Positions 1 to 11,700 of a stretch of 64,000 nucleotides of DNA are shown piece after piece. Position 1 is the first letter of the stretch. The number at the start of each line of letters is the position of its first letter. This DNA is from Cryptomeria japonica (lineage: Eukaryota > Streptophyta > Pinopsida > Cupressales > Cupressaceae): positions 307,315,164 through 307,379,163 of the forward strand of contig NC_081414.1 in NCBI RefSeq assembly GCF_030272615.1, given 5' to 3'. The position numbers and the translations under genes were made by a program. A model generated the notes under the pieces. That model was given only the letters and a program-made list of their open reading frames with translations. It searched no databases and was not told the origin of the DNA.

Positions 1-317
1 ATTATGCTGCATCTTTGGATGAATTGATAGGTGAAGTGCATAAAGAAGGCTCCTTCACCATGGTGGGACATGAGGTCATTGTTGGTCAACGTAATATAGA
101 GAAAAATGATGATATTGAAAAAGGAAAGTATATTTCTAAACAAATGAGAGCAATTTCAGAGAATTTGATTTCATATCATTTTGGAGAAGAAATGGTGGAT
201 GTTATATTCAATAGATATGCAGAAATCCTTGCAACCAACATGAGAGAAATAGAAGAAGAAATTCTAAAAGAGTCAACTAAGATTGCTTTAATATTAGAAC
301 GAAATGGCTCTACTTAA
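1..317 (+). CDS. SABATH methyltransferase, C-terminal exon (partial)
   Basis: The frame is open from the left edge to TAA at 315-317 and encodes about 104 residues; the true start lies outside the window. Reading from base 3 it opens YAASLDELIGEVHKEGSFTM, which fits the SABATH segment (Y-x-P-S-x-E-E ... E-x-G-S-F). It continues with ISKQMRAISENLISYHFGEE and then VDVIFNRYAEILATNM, which fit the family's conserved C-terminal helices. SABATH enzymes transfer methyl from S-adenosylmethionine to carboxyl or nitrogen groups of small metabolites (salicylate, jasmonate, auxin, xanthosine); substrate residues lie upstream, so the substrate cannot be told. No internal stop is seen. A possible polyadenylation motif AATAAA lies at 372-377. 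It could be a live gene or a gene fragment. The family call is recognition by eye. Confidence 0.8.
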   Translation, partial: YAASLDELIGEVHKEGSFTMVGHEVIVGQRNIEKNDDIEKGKYISKQMRAISENLISYHFGEEMVDVIFNRYAEILATNMREIEEEILKESTKIALILERNGST

Positions 318-2434
318 TGGAAGTCAATAACAACTATATATAGGTGCTAAGATGTTACTAAATTATAAACAAATAAAACAAAGTTATAAAATTTTTCATT
401 TGTCATAATTTATTGTTCTTTAAATCGCTCTAGTTACACTCATATTTATGTTTTCTTTAGGATAATATTTATTATCATTTTTATATCAGAAAATAAATGT
501 AAAATTGATATATAATGTCTTTACTAGAAAACTATGTTAATAGAATAGGAAATATTTCTTAGAACTAAGTTCTTAAACACAAATTTAGAATTCTTTTTTC
601 TATTAATAATAGCTCTTTAGATTATATTCATGACTAGAACATGACATCTATCTACTCTTTTGCTTTTCATTTTTGTGTAGATAAAGTTAAAAGAATTCTT
701 TGGGCTAATTTTATATTAACTCATATACAACCTATATTTACTAGGAAAAGATGTAGGAGTCACTCAAGCTCTCATATCATGTAGGAGATTGAAAATGAGC
801 TCAAACACCCTAATATCATACCACGGGAGAGTATGACAAGAAAAAAGCTTGTAATGAGTAAGGATGCAAAAAATGTACAATGATTAATAGACCAATGATA
901 GTATATACCCATATGACCTACACCTTAGAGCTTATGATAATCTATGATACCCACGAGAGAGTATGACAAGAAAAAAGCTTGTAACGAGTAAGGATGCCAA
1001 AAATGTACAGTGATCAATAGACCAATGATAGTATATACCCATATGACCTACACCTTAGAGCTTATGATAATCTATGATACAAAGTGTACAAGAGGTTGCT
1101 TATACATGCAATGATGAGATATGATTAGATAAGATCATGACATGTGTCAATTCTATGACATGAGACAAACTAACCTAACAAATATTAAATGACCTAGGAC
1201 ACAAGAAGTAAATGAGATAAGAAAAGATATCATTGACAACTAAGACTTATAGAAAGGTTCTTAGGACTTAAAAAGTAAACTTAACATGTGAATATGATCT
1301 ACTAGGTGAACTAGCTAGGTAAAATGTCATATTTGCACCAACAAAAGAGAAGTCTTTTTTAATTACTAACTGTGTACATGCAATTTCAAGTTGCTATTAT
1401 TTTTCATATCATTGATCATTTTTAAATATGAAAACAATCATAATTTCAAATAAAAAATTATTTCATAAGCTATATATTAATTAAATTAAAAAATATATTT
1501 TATTATAATTATAAGTTTTACATATATTCATCTCCAGTTTGAAAAACTAATAAATTGGATTTAGAAAGTAACTTTAATGTTTTTTTGTTTTCTTTAAAAT
1601 TATTTTTCTTATTTTGATTGATTCTATTAAATATGAAATTTAGTGAGGCCATTTAGGTGGTAAAAAGCTACATTGACTTTGAGACTATGTCTCTCATGTT
1701 GATATAATTTAGACTTAACATCATAAATTTTATGGGGATTTCTATGCGAAATAAAAAAGAGTTAGGATGGGATCATCACTTCCACTCATGGTGGCAAATA
1801 TATATTTTATTTTTAGTATTTTGGGAAGAAAGGTCTCAACTCATTCATATTAAAGTCTAGATGGTGTAAGTGTTATGTTGATATACAAACCAACAAATAA
1901 AATATGGTTTCCAAAAGGTGGAATAATTTCATTCTAATTCAAACAACATTATCGTTGATGATATTAATTTTCCCAAGGACTTGAAAAGTGATGGTAGCTT
2001 GGTTTCCATGGATGTATTTCTTTCTAAGAAATTACATATTTATTTTTTGTTCTTATCAAATGTACATAGGAAGGTTGAATTTCATCTATATGCTTCTTTG
2101 CATCATTAAGAAAACTAATAAAGACAATGCATCATCCTCTTAGTTTAACCTACATTTAGTGAACTAAATGACTAAAAAGAGTCATATTGTCTCTAGAAAA
2201 CATGGTAATGGATTGTGACTTTTAATTGTTAAAACCTCTTGGATATAGTTCTAAAATGGGATCATATCTCTATCTCATTGTAGAAATGTACTATCAGACA
2301 ACTTGAGTGGAATATTTATACCCCAATATTGGCACTAGAGTTCACAAAATAATTATCTAGAAACATCTCTAATTATAAGAGAACGAGGAAACTCCCATTA
2401 ATGGGGCCAGCAGAGTTGAGTCTAAGAACAAACA
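318..2434. other. AT-rich intergenic DNA downstream of the methyltransferase
   Basis: Apart from the tandem duplication listed separately I see no gene, RNA gene or element ends here. Translations in all frames are short and stop-rich. The part nearest 2434 may be older LINE sequence leading into the RNase H fragment that follows, but no motif is readable. Confidence 0.6.
821..1080. repeat. 130-bp tandem duplication (two copies)
   Basis: Copy 1 is 821-950 and copy 2 is 951-1080. The period is exactly 130 bp, with only a handful of differences. Both copies run from an ACGRGAGAGTATGACAAG stretch to TCTATGATAC. No coding capacity is seen. Confidence 0.9.
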
Positions 2435-2608
2435 AAAATATGTTAAATGGGAACCACAACAACATGAATGGCTCAAATTAAACTTTGATAGAGCCTCTAG
2501 AGGCAACCCATGAACATCAAGTGCAGGTTACATAATTTGAGACTAGGAAGGAAAGATGGCACTAATAATGAGGTTAAGTTGGAGTATCTCATTTTAGGCT
2601 TGCAATTT
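2435..2608 (+). mobile_element. LINE RNase H fragment (dead)
   Basis: The plus strand reads KWEPQQHEWLKLNFDRASRG followed by NP, a stop, and SSAGYII. This fits the start of the RNase H domain at the C terminus of plant L1-type LINEs (L-N-F-D-G-A-S-R-G-N-P-G-x-x-G-G). The catalytic Asp in NFD is present, but the conserved Gly after it is Arg and stops interrupt the frame. A later stretch, LEYLILGLQF, matches the E-x-L-A-L-x-x-G-L helix region. It then stops abruptly at 2608, where an LTR-like sequence begins. The rest of the LINE was not found on either side. Confidence 0.6.
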
Positions 2609-3250
2609 TGTTGAACACACTTTAGGACTAAGAGGAGGGGTGAATCATTACAAAGAAAATACTTAAACTTTATTCCACATTCCACAATCATTTTAACCTT
2701 ACTCTTATCAGTAGGAATGAAAGACAAAACAATGAAACACCATGCACAATAGAACACTGGATTTATTTGGAAAACCTAAGCATGGATTAACCATGGTGGT
2801 AGTCAACTCACAATATGAGAATTGATTACAATTTTGTTTTAGGCTCACTGTCAAGGAAGAACACTGCTCCCTGTAGGACTTGTAGACTATAATACACTAT
2901 CCCAACACAAGATACAAAAGACTTGCAAGATGAGATGCACTACCTAAAGGCAAGATACATAGCGTGTAGTGAAGACACACTATCTTTAAGAAAGGTACAT
3001 GAATATATGGATTAATAATGAATAGGCCTTTGGCAACGCAGCCTCCGACAATCTACATATATGAAGTCATTGAATCTTTGTCTCAAGCAACCAAATTCAC
3101 AAGCAGCACCACACACTTTCTCTGTCGCAACTTTTGCAAATGATATAATCATGTAAACACAACACACATTGATCCATACACACTTATCTCCACAATCAAC
3201 ATTGGTTTAATCTTCTATATATACCATCTTTTTTATTGCAAACATCAATT
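2609..3250 (-). mobile_element. Decayed Copia-type LTR (3' portion), minus strand
   Basis: The sequence starts TGTTGAACACAC at 2609, the complement of an LTR end in -TGTTCAACA. It then reads AAGAGGAGGGGTGAATCATT, the same R/U5 signature (GATTCACCCC...CTCT) that ends the better preserved LTRs elsewhere in this window. A minus-strand TATA-like box (TATATATAGAAG) lies at 3216-3224, about 610 bp in, the same spacing as in solo LTR E. It sits directly against the LINE RNase H fragment, consistent with insertion into it. The right boundary and the target duplication could not be found, so the end given is only where the similarity becomes unreadable. Confidence 0.45.
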
Positions 3251-6200
3251 AGTTTGGCTGGAGTAGAGGACAAACATAGGTCCTATCAAAACATAAATGT
3301 GGTCAATGCGGTCCAATCCAAGAGATAGAGAGGACCTCAAAACATTGCATCACTTCTTTCTAGGCAATTCAAAACAATTCACATGCTATCAAACATCCTT
3401 TAAGGTTAGCAACAAGGTAATGTGTAGATACACCAAGCAACACACCATAAGTCGACCCAAAACATATCTTCCAGATGAAAAATATCAATGTGGATCTCCA
3501 CATGCCAATGTAGGACCCAAAATCAATGCAACATAGTCTTCAAAGAAAGCAGAGACACCTAAAGTTTCACCTCAATCAAAAGAGAAACATTTGCAAGTTG
3601 GATTAGTGCAATTACCTTGAAACACCCATTCCAGACACAATGCAACATCAAACAAACCATCTAACATGATGTGGAGCACACCAGAACAGTCCTTGAACAT
3701 CCAACAACATTCTCAAATACTTCTTTCATCTTTCCATAAACAAGATCATATTGGCACAACATAACTGATACAAAGTATCTCATTCTAGAGAGTTAGTCAA
3801 ACACATAACATATTATCACTACTTGTAGACCACATCAACACCTAATAATTGAACTGAGTCACGAAAAAACATTATAAACATGTCCTCCAAGATGCAACAC
3901 CTGAAACACTACTGTAGAGAAATGCAGAGCATTTTTAGACCAATTTTGATAGACAACTAGGATTAGCCAACTGCAATCACCAACCATATCAATTGCAACA
4001 CCAAGGACTTGGAAAGATAGGAGTGCAATGTCCATAGAGTATAAACATTGTTTTCAAGTCTGCAAGGCCATATCAACAAATGCGGAGGAATGCAGAGCAT
4101 TCTTTTAGACACATATCATACATGCTTTTGCACCAACTCGTTTTTATCAAACCTCCAATGACCAAAATGTCTTAGAAACATTATCTTTACACACAATACA
4201 ATATCTTCATTCTAATTTCATGCATCTAATCCTCATTTTAGTATCTCAAACCGTCTAAACCTCATCATGCACTCATTGCCATCAAATTATTTAGTGTAGA
4301 CATCAAACACCAAGAAGGTGGACATCCATAGATCATCTGCAACCAACATCCACGTGTTCTCTATATAAAACTGTTCATATTATGATACAATCAATTGTTA
4401 AAAACCTCCTTGGATATTGGCAATCAACTTTATCACTACTTCTGCAGTCATCATTGCTTCCCAATACACCAAACTGATTGTGGTCATCAACCAAGAAAAT
4501 TATTAACATCTCTATACCACTACAAATCTATTAAAATAATCATTAGTATCACACAAGAGCAAGTATCTTCACCAATTGTCTCCAATTGTTAGAGAAACAT
4601 CCACATTTTGCAACAAACACCATATCAGTAACAATTTACCCCAACCACATTTATATGAAGGAAACTAGCAACCTCCATTCAATTGCACCATGTGACAACA
4701 TCAGAAAAATATCAACAACAACCAAAAAAGAACTGTCTAAACACCTTCTAACAATCTATCATGATCTTCCCTAACTCTGTTGATCCTGTCATACCATATT
4801 CATATGATCAATTTTATCACTTCCTCAGCATCTGCACTGGTTCTCTATCCAACCAATAATTAATGATAACAAAACCAAGGACAACATATATTGTCATACA
4901 TCAGGTTGACATCAATGGCAACACACATTACCAACAAATTTTGCATAAAGCTAAAAAGTTCCAAAGTTAAAATTGAAAGGGAAAGAAAAACTTAGAAATA
5001 TCTTCGAGAATCAATATGCAGCTTCAGTATCCTATGTCACTTTTGAATCAGATTCCAACATCTTGATACAAGCACATACTACTAAGCCATTAAAGCATAA
5101 CAAGTATAGTTAATTCTCCATGCATTAACCCTTAGAGGAAAGATAATGTAATTTGTAGATCTAATAAAATTTTGGCAACATAACCACATGTAAATCAACA
5201 CTTCAAGAACATGAAAGAAGAATAGAAGAAAGACTTATAGAAGAGAAGAAATACCAATATACATGGGGAAAACCCCACACTTCAAAGCATCAAAGTTCAA
5301 TGTATTAATCTACAGTAAACTATTGTAATACACTTGTGTGGTTTCATAAATTGTATCCTAAATAGAATTACACACTTACCTAGGCCTCACTTCAATGTTT
5401 TTGCCTTTTATGCCTTGATTATGCTTGATTCTACTCACACCGATGTTAAATCTATGATCCTCATTCTCCACTTGGTTTCGTGGACCTTTGAACTTAGCCT
5501 AGATGGATTGGACAAGGCCACCTAGCACCCTTGTCCAAACCAAAAGGACCCATTTTTGAACCCTCTAACAGTCGGGAAAAATTGTGCGGGGATTGATTTT
5601 CAATGTTAGTATTCTTTGTAATATTCAACACATTTCATGAGGATAGGTATAAAAGCAAGTCTTATCCCCTCATTTGAAACATTTGTCCACAAGCTTCCAA
5701 TTCAATTCATCAAGAGAAATTCAAATTCAAGTGAGCAAGAAATCAAACATCATTAGAAAAATGAAGAAGAGGTCAAATATTCGGGTTTCAAGCAAAAAGA
5801 TGGCATCCATGAGCAAGTTGTTATGAAGACATCTATGAATACTACAATAACAATATCAACCATTTTATGAAGACTTCAAGAAAAAAGATATTTGTCAAGA
5901 AGGTATAACATTCGAATTCAACATTACATTTTCAAACCCAACTCTCTTTTTTATTTCAATTCACCATAGGGTTAAATCCAAACCCGAGGTTTGACCTAGG
6001 AAAACCCCTATCAACCCAACAAAAAACTTTCTTAGTTATGTGTGTAGGTGACACATTCTAGAGAGAATGAATACAAATTTGGAAATTGCAGACTGGCACA
6101 TTGGACCAGATTTTGAATGTGCAAAATCCGCTGGACAAGGTCGCCTAACAACATTGTCTAACACTTTTTCGATAGAATTTTAAGAGAATATTCTAAGTGA

Positions 6201-6307
6201 CATTCTAATTTTGAATTTGATCTTGATATCTACATATTGCAACATAAAGGCAAGGTTGCCTAGCAACATCGTCCAACATTTTCAATCTTAGATTTCAAAC
6301 ACAGGTC
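3251..6307. other. Unrecognised non-coding DNA
   Basis: The first part is probably the upstream portion (U3) of the decayed LTR starting at 2609. The remainder has no open frame with family motifs. The only structure I see is a degenerate motif present three times between 5511 and 6277, listed separately. Short open frames at 3297-3536, 4395-4774 and 5334-5525 have no recognisable protein signature. Confidence 0.5.
5511..6277. repeat. Degenerate 29-30-bp motif in three copies
   Basis: Copies are at 5511-5540, 6134-6162 and 6249-6277. They share the pattern RCAAGGYYRCCTARCA followed by a short variable step and YGTCYAAC. Each begins with an ACAAGG/GCAAGG arm and ends with a TTGTCC/TCGTCC arm, so each can form a weak hairpin. 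The copies lie just outside the left end of solo LTR I. Confidence 0.5.
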
Positions 6308-6872
6308 CCTCTTGTTGGCATTGTGTTGTCATTGATGTCAACCGATATGGGAGATTGATGAGCAATTACCATCATTGATACATACCAGATGTGATGTCTT
6401 CGATGTCACCTAGCTTTGCAGGTCACCAGTAAGGAAGAGAGTGTTATCCAAGACATTGGAGTCACCGATACACAAGTTAGTGTTGACTTGTGTTGAAGAT
6501 TGGACATGAGACCGATATGATATTACAACTGGTAAATGATGACATTTGTAAGAGAGAAAGATGTTGGGATGTTGATTGTGATGAAGAGGCGGAATGTTAC
6601 AAAAATCACATCAACACCGGAGGTGAAGTATGTTCAGGACACCGGTATGCTGTTGGATGTCAATCTGCAAGACTCCCACCGAATAAAGTTGCAGTCATCA
6701 AATGAAGAGATGACTGACAGTGAGTATGCCCAACTGGATCACATGTGCCTATTTGAAGATATGCATGCTCAATTAAGGAAGCCATATTGGTGCAATGCCG
6801 GATGCAGATGACAAGGATCCACTCCCACCGGTAAGTGGAGCTTATCTCCTATTATGCATGTAATTCATTATA

Positions 6873-7053
6873 GTTTTTGATTAAGGTAAAAACAAGTTTT
6901 GAAGGGGCCCCGAAACCCTTTACAATTCAAGCTTTAACAGAAAAAGCAACAAGAAACAAAAAGGAACAAGCCAATGAAAAGCCACCAGAAAACAAAAAAA
7001 ACCAGCAAAAGCCCCACAAAGCTAGCAAAACTAGCCAGACCCAAGAAGAAAAA
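6873..7053 (-). other. LINE 3' UTR
   Basis: On the minus strand, after the ORF3 stop, the sequence becomes T-rich (runs of TTTTTTTT), then GGGTTTCGGGGCCCCTTC and a short A-ending tail TTAATCAAAAA just before the target duplication. No open frame is present. Confidence 0.6.
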
Positions 7054-8590
7054 CTAATTGATTTTTTTCAGGGCATTATCCAGGGTGTTGCTAATCCCAT
7101 GCAGTTCTTTGATGTTATCCCTAAGATTTGGGAGATCCTTAGCGGAAGTAGCCACAACTTTCTTGACACTCGCCCTAGTCCTCTTGGCAGCACCACCAAC
7201 CGGAGTAGCTTCACCACTACCAATTTGGATAGTCTCATCATCCATGTCAAGTTCCACCACCGACTTAGGAGAGCTGGTATGATCGAAGACCTTAGCAATA
7301 TCCTCCAAATTTTTGGTGACAGCTGACAGGATATTCGGGATAATAGCCGTCAGATTTTTCATGGCCTCTCTCCCTTCTTCCAACGATTTAACCTTCTCCT
7401 CCATATCCTGCTTCCATTTTATCTGCTCCCTGTCGTCATTCTCCTTCTTCTCATCCATATTTTTCCCCTTTTTTTCCAGGTTCTTCAAGAGTTCATAGGT
7501 CCATTTGTCATAATCCAGTCTCGCCTCGGTAAGTTTTTTGAGGTTATCCAGGAATAACCCGTTGTTTTCCTTGTCCTTGCTTAAACTTTCCTTAGTCATA
7601 TTCTTCTCAGGTTCCTTGTTCCTTTCTCTCTCAGAATTCACATCTATTTCCTCATTATCCTTGTAATCCACATCCTCCATAGGATGGCTGTTGTCCTTGC
7701 CAGGGCATTCGCTGTGGATAGTGCTTTCATTGGCAGACTCATTATCACCGCTTTCCTCCTCAATACCCACCTCCTCATCTTTCCAGCTGTCATCACCATC
7801 GGAATCATCTATCTCCATTTTGCTGCCTTCTTTTTCAATATCCTCTGTTTCCATCCCAGGGCATTCTTTCCTTTTTTGCTAGAAGACGCCTTCTCCTTGC
7901 CGGAATCGCCTCCCTCCATTTTTCTCTTCCTCGGGGAGGTGGATAACCTCTTGTTTTCCAGCAGGGCGAGGGTTTTGCAGTGCTCATAGATGAGCAGCAA
8001 GAGCCCACAATGGATAACCAGACTAGGGGGATTCTTACTGTGTTTATTGAGGGACTTGGAAAGGGACCTGAAAAGGTAGTAGGGCATGGATACCTTTTTG
8101 TCATGTTTGAAATGGTTTAAAAGAACAAAGTGGTAGGTGTGGGCCTTGGAGAAACGACCCTCAACCGTGATATATTCCATTATAGCGTTCAAAACTTAGC
8201 ACCAGATTTTCTTGATATTAGCAGCTTCATAGTAACCTCCTGTGGCTTTGCCAATTCTGTCCCTCTCTTTTTCCTTCCGCGGGAACAGATTAACCGCGTT
8301 GTTGGAGACTTTAAGGTCTCTAAAAAAATTAAGCCCAGTATGGAGCATGCCAGTCACAGTAGCTATGAGCACGCATCCAACTTGAACTTAACTCCATAGA
8401 TTTTAAAGGAACCATTACACCAATTTTCAGAAACTTTGGTAACGACGAGATTTACCCTACCTTTATCATAATCCACAAGCTTCTCCATAAAGCTTGTGAG
8501 GGATCCTTTTTCTAGTTTCGCCCACACCTTCGGCATCGCTTTCCATGTAGACGGATTATCAGGTTCCTCCCTCCTTAAATCTCCTCACAT
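7054..8590 (-). pseudogene. LINE ORF3: unknown globular domain plus charged coiled-coil tail
   Basis: The likely start is ATG at 8590, whose second codon is TGA (probably once TGG). Frameshifts occur near 8367 and 7855. Readable segments include KAMPKVWAKLEKGSLTSFME, then FKIYGVKFKLDACLIATVTG, GYYEAANIKKIWCKVLNAIM, GRFSKAHTYHFVLLNHFKH and MPYYLFRSLSKSLNKH. A Lys/Glu/Asp-rich linker follows, with basic clusters (SPRKRK, SSSKKGK), and then a long predicted coiled coil ending NALKKIN. No RT, nuclease or zinc motif is seen. The motif VTG-x5-TG, a run of spaced Leu residues and an aliphatic helix (GLLLLIYEHC) are colinear with the N-terminal domain of ORF2 in elements G and B. It lies 170 bp after ORF2 and before the LINE 3' end, so it appears to be part of the LINE. 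A separate insertion in the 3' UTR is the alternative. Function unknown. Confidence 0.6.
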
Positions 8591-8759
8591 CTTCGAATTC
8601 GGATTATCAGCTCTGTTCCTCTGCAGACTCAACACTCCTTTCCTGTAGTTACTCGAGATTTTGAATTGGGTGACCCACAAAGCGTGCGATGTATTATAAG
8701 AAATGGTTGGGGATCTGCCGCTCTGCCAAGTAATAATTACCTTTCCATCAAGACAAGAA

Positions 8760-11700
8760 TTAATCATATGCTTTGTCATGATTATGCGGTCCTTCCCTTC
8801 CCATATATCTGTCCCTTCTAAGGAGCACTTTAATGTTTATGTTGACATCTTCCCCATGCCAAATCATTCGGGAATTAGAATTAACCCCTAGGTTCGCCAG
8901 ACAATCCGCCATCATATTTTTTTCTCTAAAGGCATGTTGAATTATAATATCTTTAAAACTAGCAATAATTTCCCTAGCTTGCAAGATAATATTTTCAATT
9001 GACCATGATGGCTCCGACTCCCCCTTCAGACACTTAATAATATTAAGTGAGTCTCCTTCGAGCCATAATTTATCATGATTAAGATTGTTGGCTATAATTA
9101 GGGTGTTCAGGGCAGCTGAGGCTTCAGCAAAATGACTTGTTTGACTCCCCAAAGGACCAACCACCGCCACTAAGCAACTTCCAGCAAAATTCCTGACAAT
9201 GCCCCCATATCCAGCTTTACCCGGATTCCCCTTAGAGGCTCCATCAAAGTTAGCCTTAATCCACCCATGAGGAAGAAAACACCAAAAGAGACCTTCTCTT
9301 CCCTTTTCCTTGCTAGAGGTAGTAATGGAGAGGTTCCACCTGTCTTTGAAGTCATCTTTGGCAATTGGTCCATAATCAGTGCCATAGATACATTCAAATA
9401 TACTCCTGTAAATTTTATCTGCCACCACTTCAGGAGTAGCACTTTTATTCCTGAAAATCCTATTGTTGCGCTCTTTCCAAATATTCCAGATAACTTTTGG
9501 AAGAATAAGTCTTCAAGTCTCCACAATCTTAGAATTAGAATTGGGGCAGTGCCATTGCTGCCAAGTTTCTCCTAGGGAGTTCGGGAAAACCCAGCTCAAG
9601 TTCCACCTACTTAAGATGATTTTCCATATATCCTGACTAAAGGTACATTGATTAAGAATATGGCAGACAGTCTCTTCTTCCCTGCAACAAAGAGAACACC
9701 TGTTAGGAAAAAAAAACCTCTCTTTTGAAGGTTGTCCAAGGTTAAAACCTTGTTTTGGATGAAAATCCCCCAAAAGATATTAATTTTAGAAACTAACTTC
9801 TTGTTCCAGACTTTAGCCCAAATAGAAATTTCTTCCACAGATTCATTATGGATAGCCACAGCTGAGGAGACAGAGTATTTCCCATCCGGGGTTTCCCTCC
9901 ATATCAGTCTGTCATCTTTGTTGTCTCTAGGAACTATAGCAGAGAGAGCAATCTAAAGGAACTTAAGCCCCAGACACTGCTGGCTGAAATCAATCCAATT
10001 CCCATTTCTCCAGTAGTCTCTGACTAGCTCCCCAAACCTGCTTTTGAACCAATCTTTCCATTCATTAATGATTGGAACATCCTCCAGAGGTTTGTCCAAT
10101 ATCCACCTATCTTCCCAAAATCTTATTCTCCTACCATCCCCAAGGTTCCAAGTTTGTCCAACTACAGCCCAACTTTTAGTTGATTGAACAACAATTCATA
10201 TAGCCGAACCTTTAACAATAAAAGAATCATCTAAGAATTCTTCCTCAGAAGGTTGCATACAGAGATATTTGTTATTCCAGATGGAGTTCCATTCTCTTTC
10301 CTCCCCTTTCATTCTCCAAATTTGTTTGGCTAATAAAGCCTTATTCATGGAACTAATATTCCTTAAACCCAACCCACCCGCGGCGTTAGGAGGACATATT
10401 TTATTCCAAGCAATTAGGGGAATTTTGTTTTTGACTTCCACCCCCGACCAAAGAAACTTTTTTTGGATTCTTTCAATAGCTTCCGTAAATTTTTTGGGGA
10501 TTTTGAACAAACTGAGAGCATAGACAGGTAGGTTTTGGAGAGTGGCTTTAAGAAGAGTAACTTTGCTCGCTTGACTAAGGACAACCCCTTTCCAACCAAC
10601 AAGTTTTGAGTTAAATCTATCCACCAACTTATTCCTGAAAGAATCCTCAGGCTTAATACACAGAGGAAGCTCCAAATAAGAAGAGGGAAGCTCAGAAATA
10701 TTGCAACCAAGAATTCTTTCAATCCTTAGTTGCCTTTGAACAGGGGTGTTAATGAAGAACAAAGAACTTTTATCCCAATTAATTTTTTGCCTCAAGGCAG
10801 ATTCGTAAGTATTCAACACCTTTTTCATGTTTTTAGCTTCTAAGATGGAAGCTTCCCCCATAGTAATAGAATCGTCAACAAACTGTTCATGGGAGCAAGT
10901 GACATTGGATGAAGATGGTTTCAGACCCTTAAGATTGCCATCTTCCACATTTTTAAGAATAAATCTACCCAGACATTCAGCTAAAATGGTAAACAGGATA
11001 GGGGAAATGGGGTCCCCTTGTCTAAGTCCTCTAGAACTTTTGAAGAAACTAGACGGGGAACCATTGACAATAATAGCAAAATAGGAGGTTTCTATAAGTT
11101 GAGAGCAAAGCTGAATAAATTTTTCACCAAAACCAAACGCTTTCATGATCCTTAGGAGAAACTGCCAGTTCACTCTATCAAAGGCTTTAGCCATGTCTAA
11201 CTTCAGGAAGAAACCTTGTTTATTCACCACTTTCAAGGATTGGATATTTTCATGAACAGATATGATGGAATCCAGAATTTGTCTATTGGGGACAAAGCCA
11301 TTTTGCTGGACAGAGATAATTCTTGGAAGAATTTCCAGCAACCTGGAGGTCAGAACGTTGGATAAAATCTTGTACACAGAGTTGCACAGACTAATGGGTC
11401 TAAACTTATTGAGAGAGTTAGCACTTGGGATCTTCGGAATAAGGACAATGAAGGTAGCATTCAGTTCCTTTAGGAGTCTTCTAGAGCCAAATTATTCTTT
11501 AACACCATTGCAAATGTCTGTCTCCACGATGTGCCAAAATTTTTGGAAGAAAAACATTGGAAAACCATCCGGTCTAGGGGATTTATCTCCCTGAAAAGAA
11601 AACACCGCCTTTTTGATTTCCTGATTTGAGGGAATATGAGATAAAAAGTTATTATCATCAATAGTCAGGGTAGAAGGAATAACTTGCAAGAGGATGTTTT

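Noticed and set aside
3297-5525. Several 60-80-codon open frames (3297-3536, 4395-4592, 4586-4774, 5334-5525)
   Set aside because: Length expected by chance in this composition; no motif, no conserved neighbours.
2609-5575. A complete LTR from 2609 to CTCTAACA near 5575
   Set aside because: The bases next to the two possible ends do not match as a target duplication, and similarity to known LTRs fades after about 3250.
6490-6811. Overlapping short plus-strand frames
   Set aside because: They are inside the first part of LTR I; LTR sequence with no protein similarity.
7313-8104. Plus-strand hydrophobic open frames opposite the LINE ORF3
   Set aside because: Antisense of a charged coiled-coil gene; no start context or family motif.
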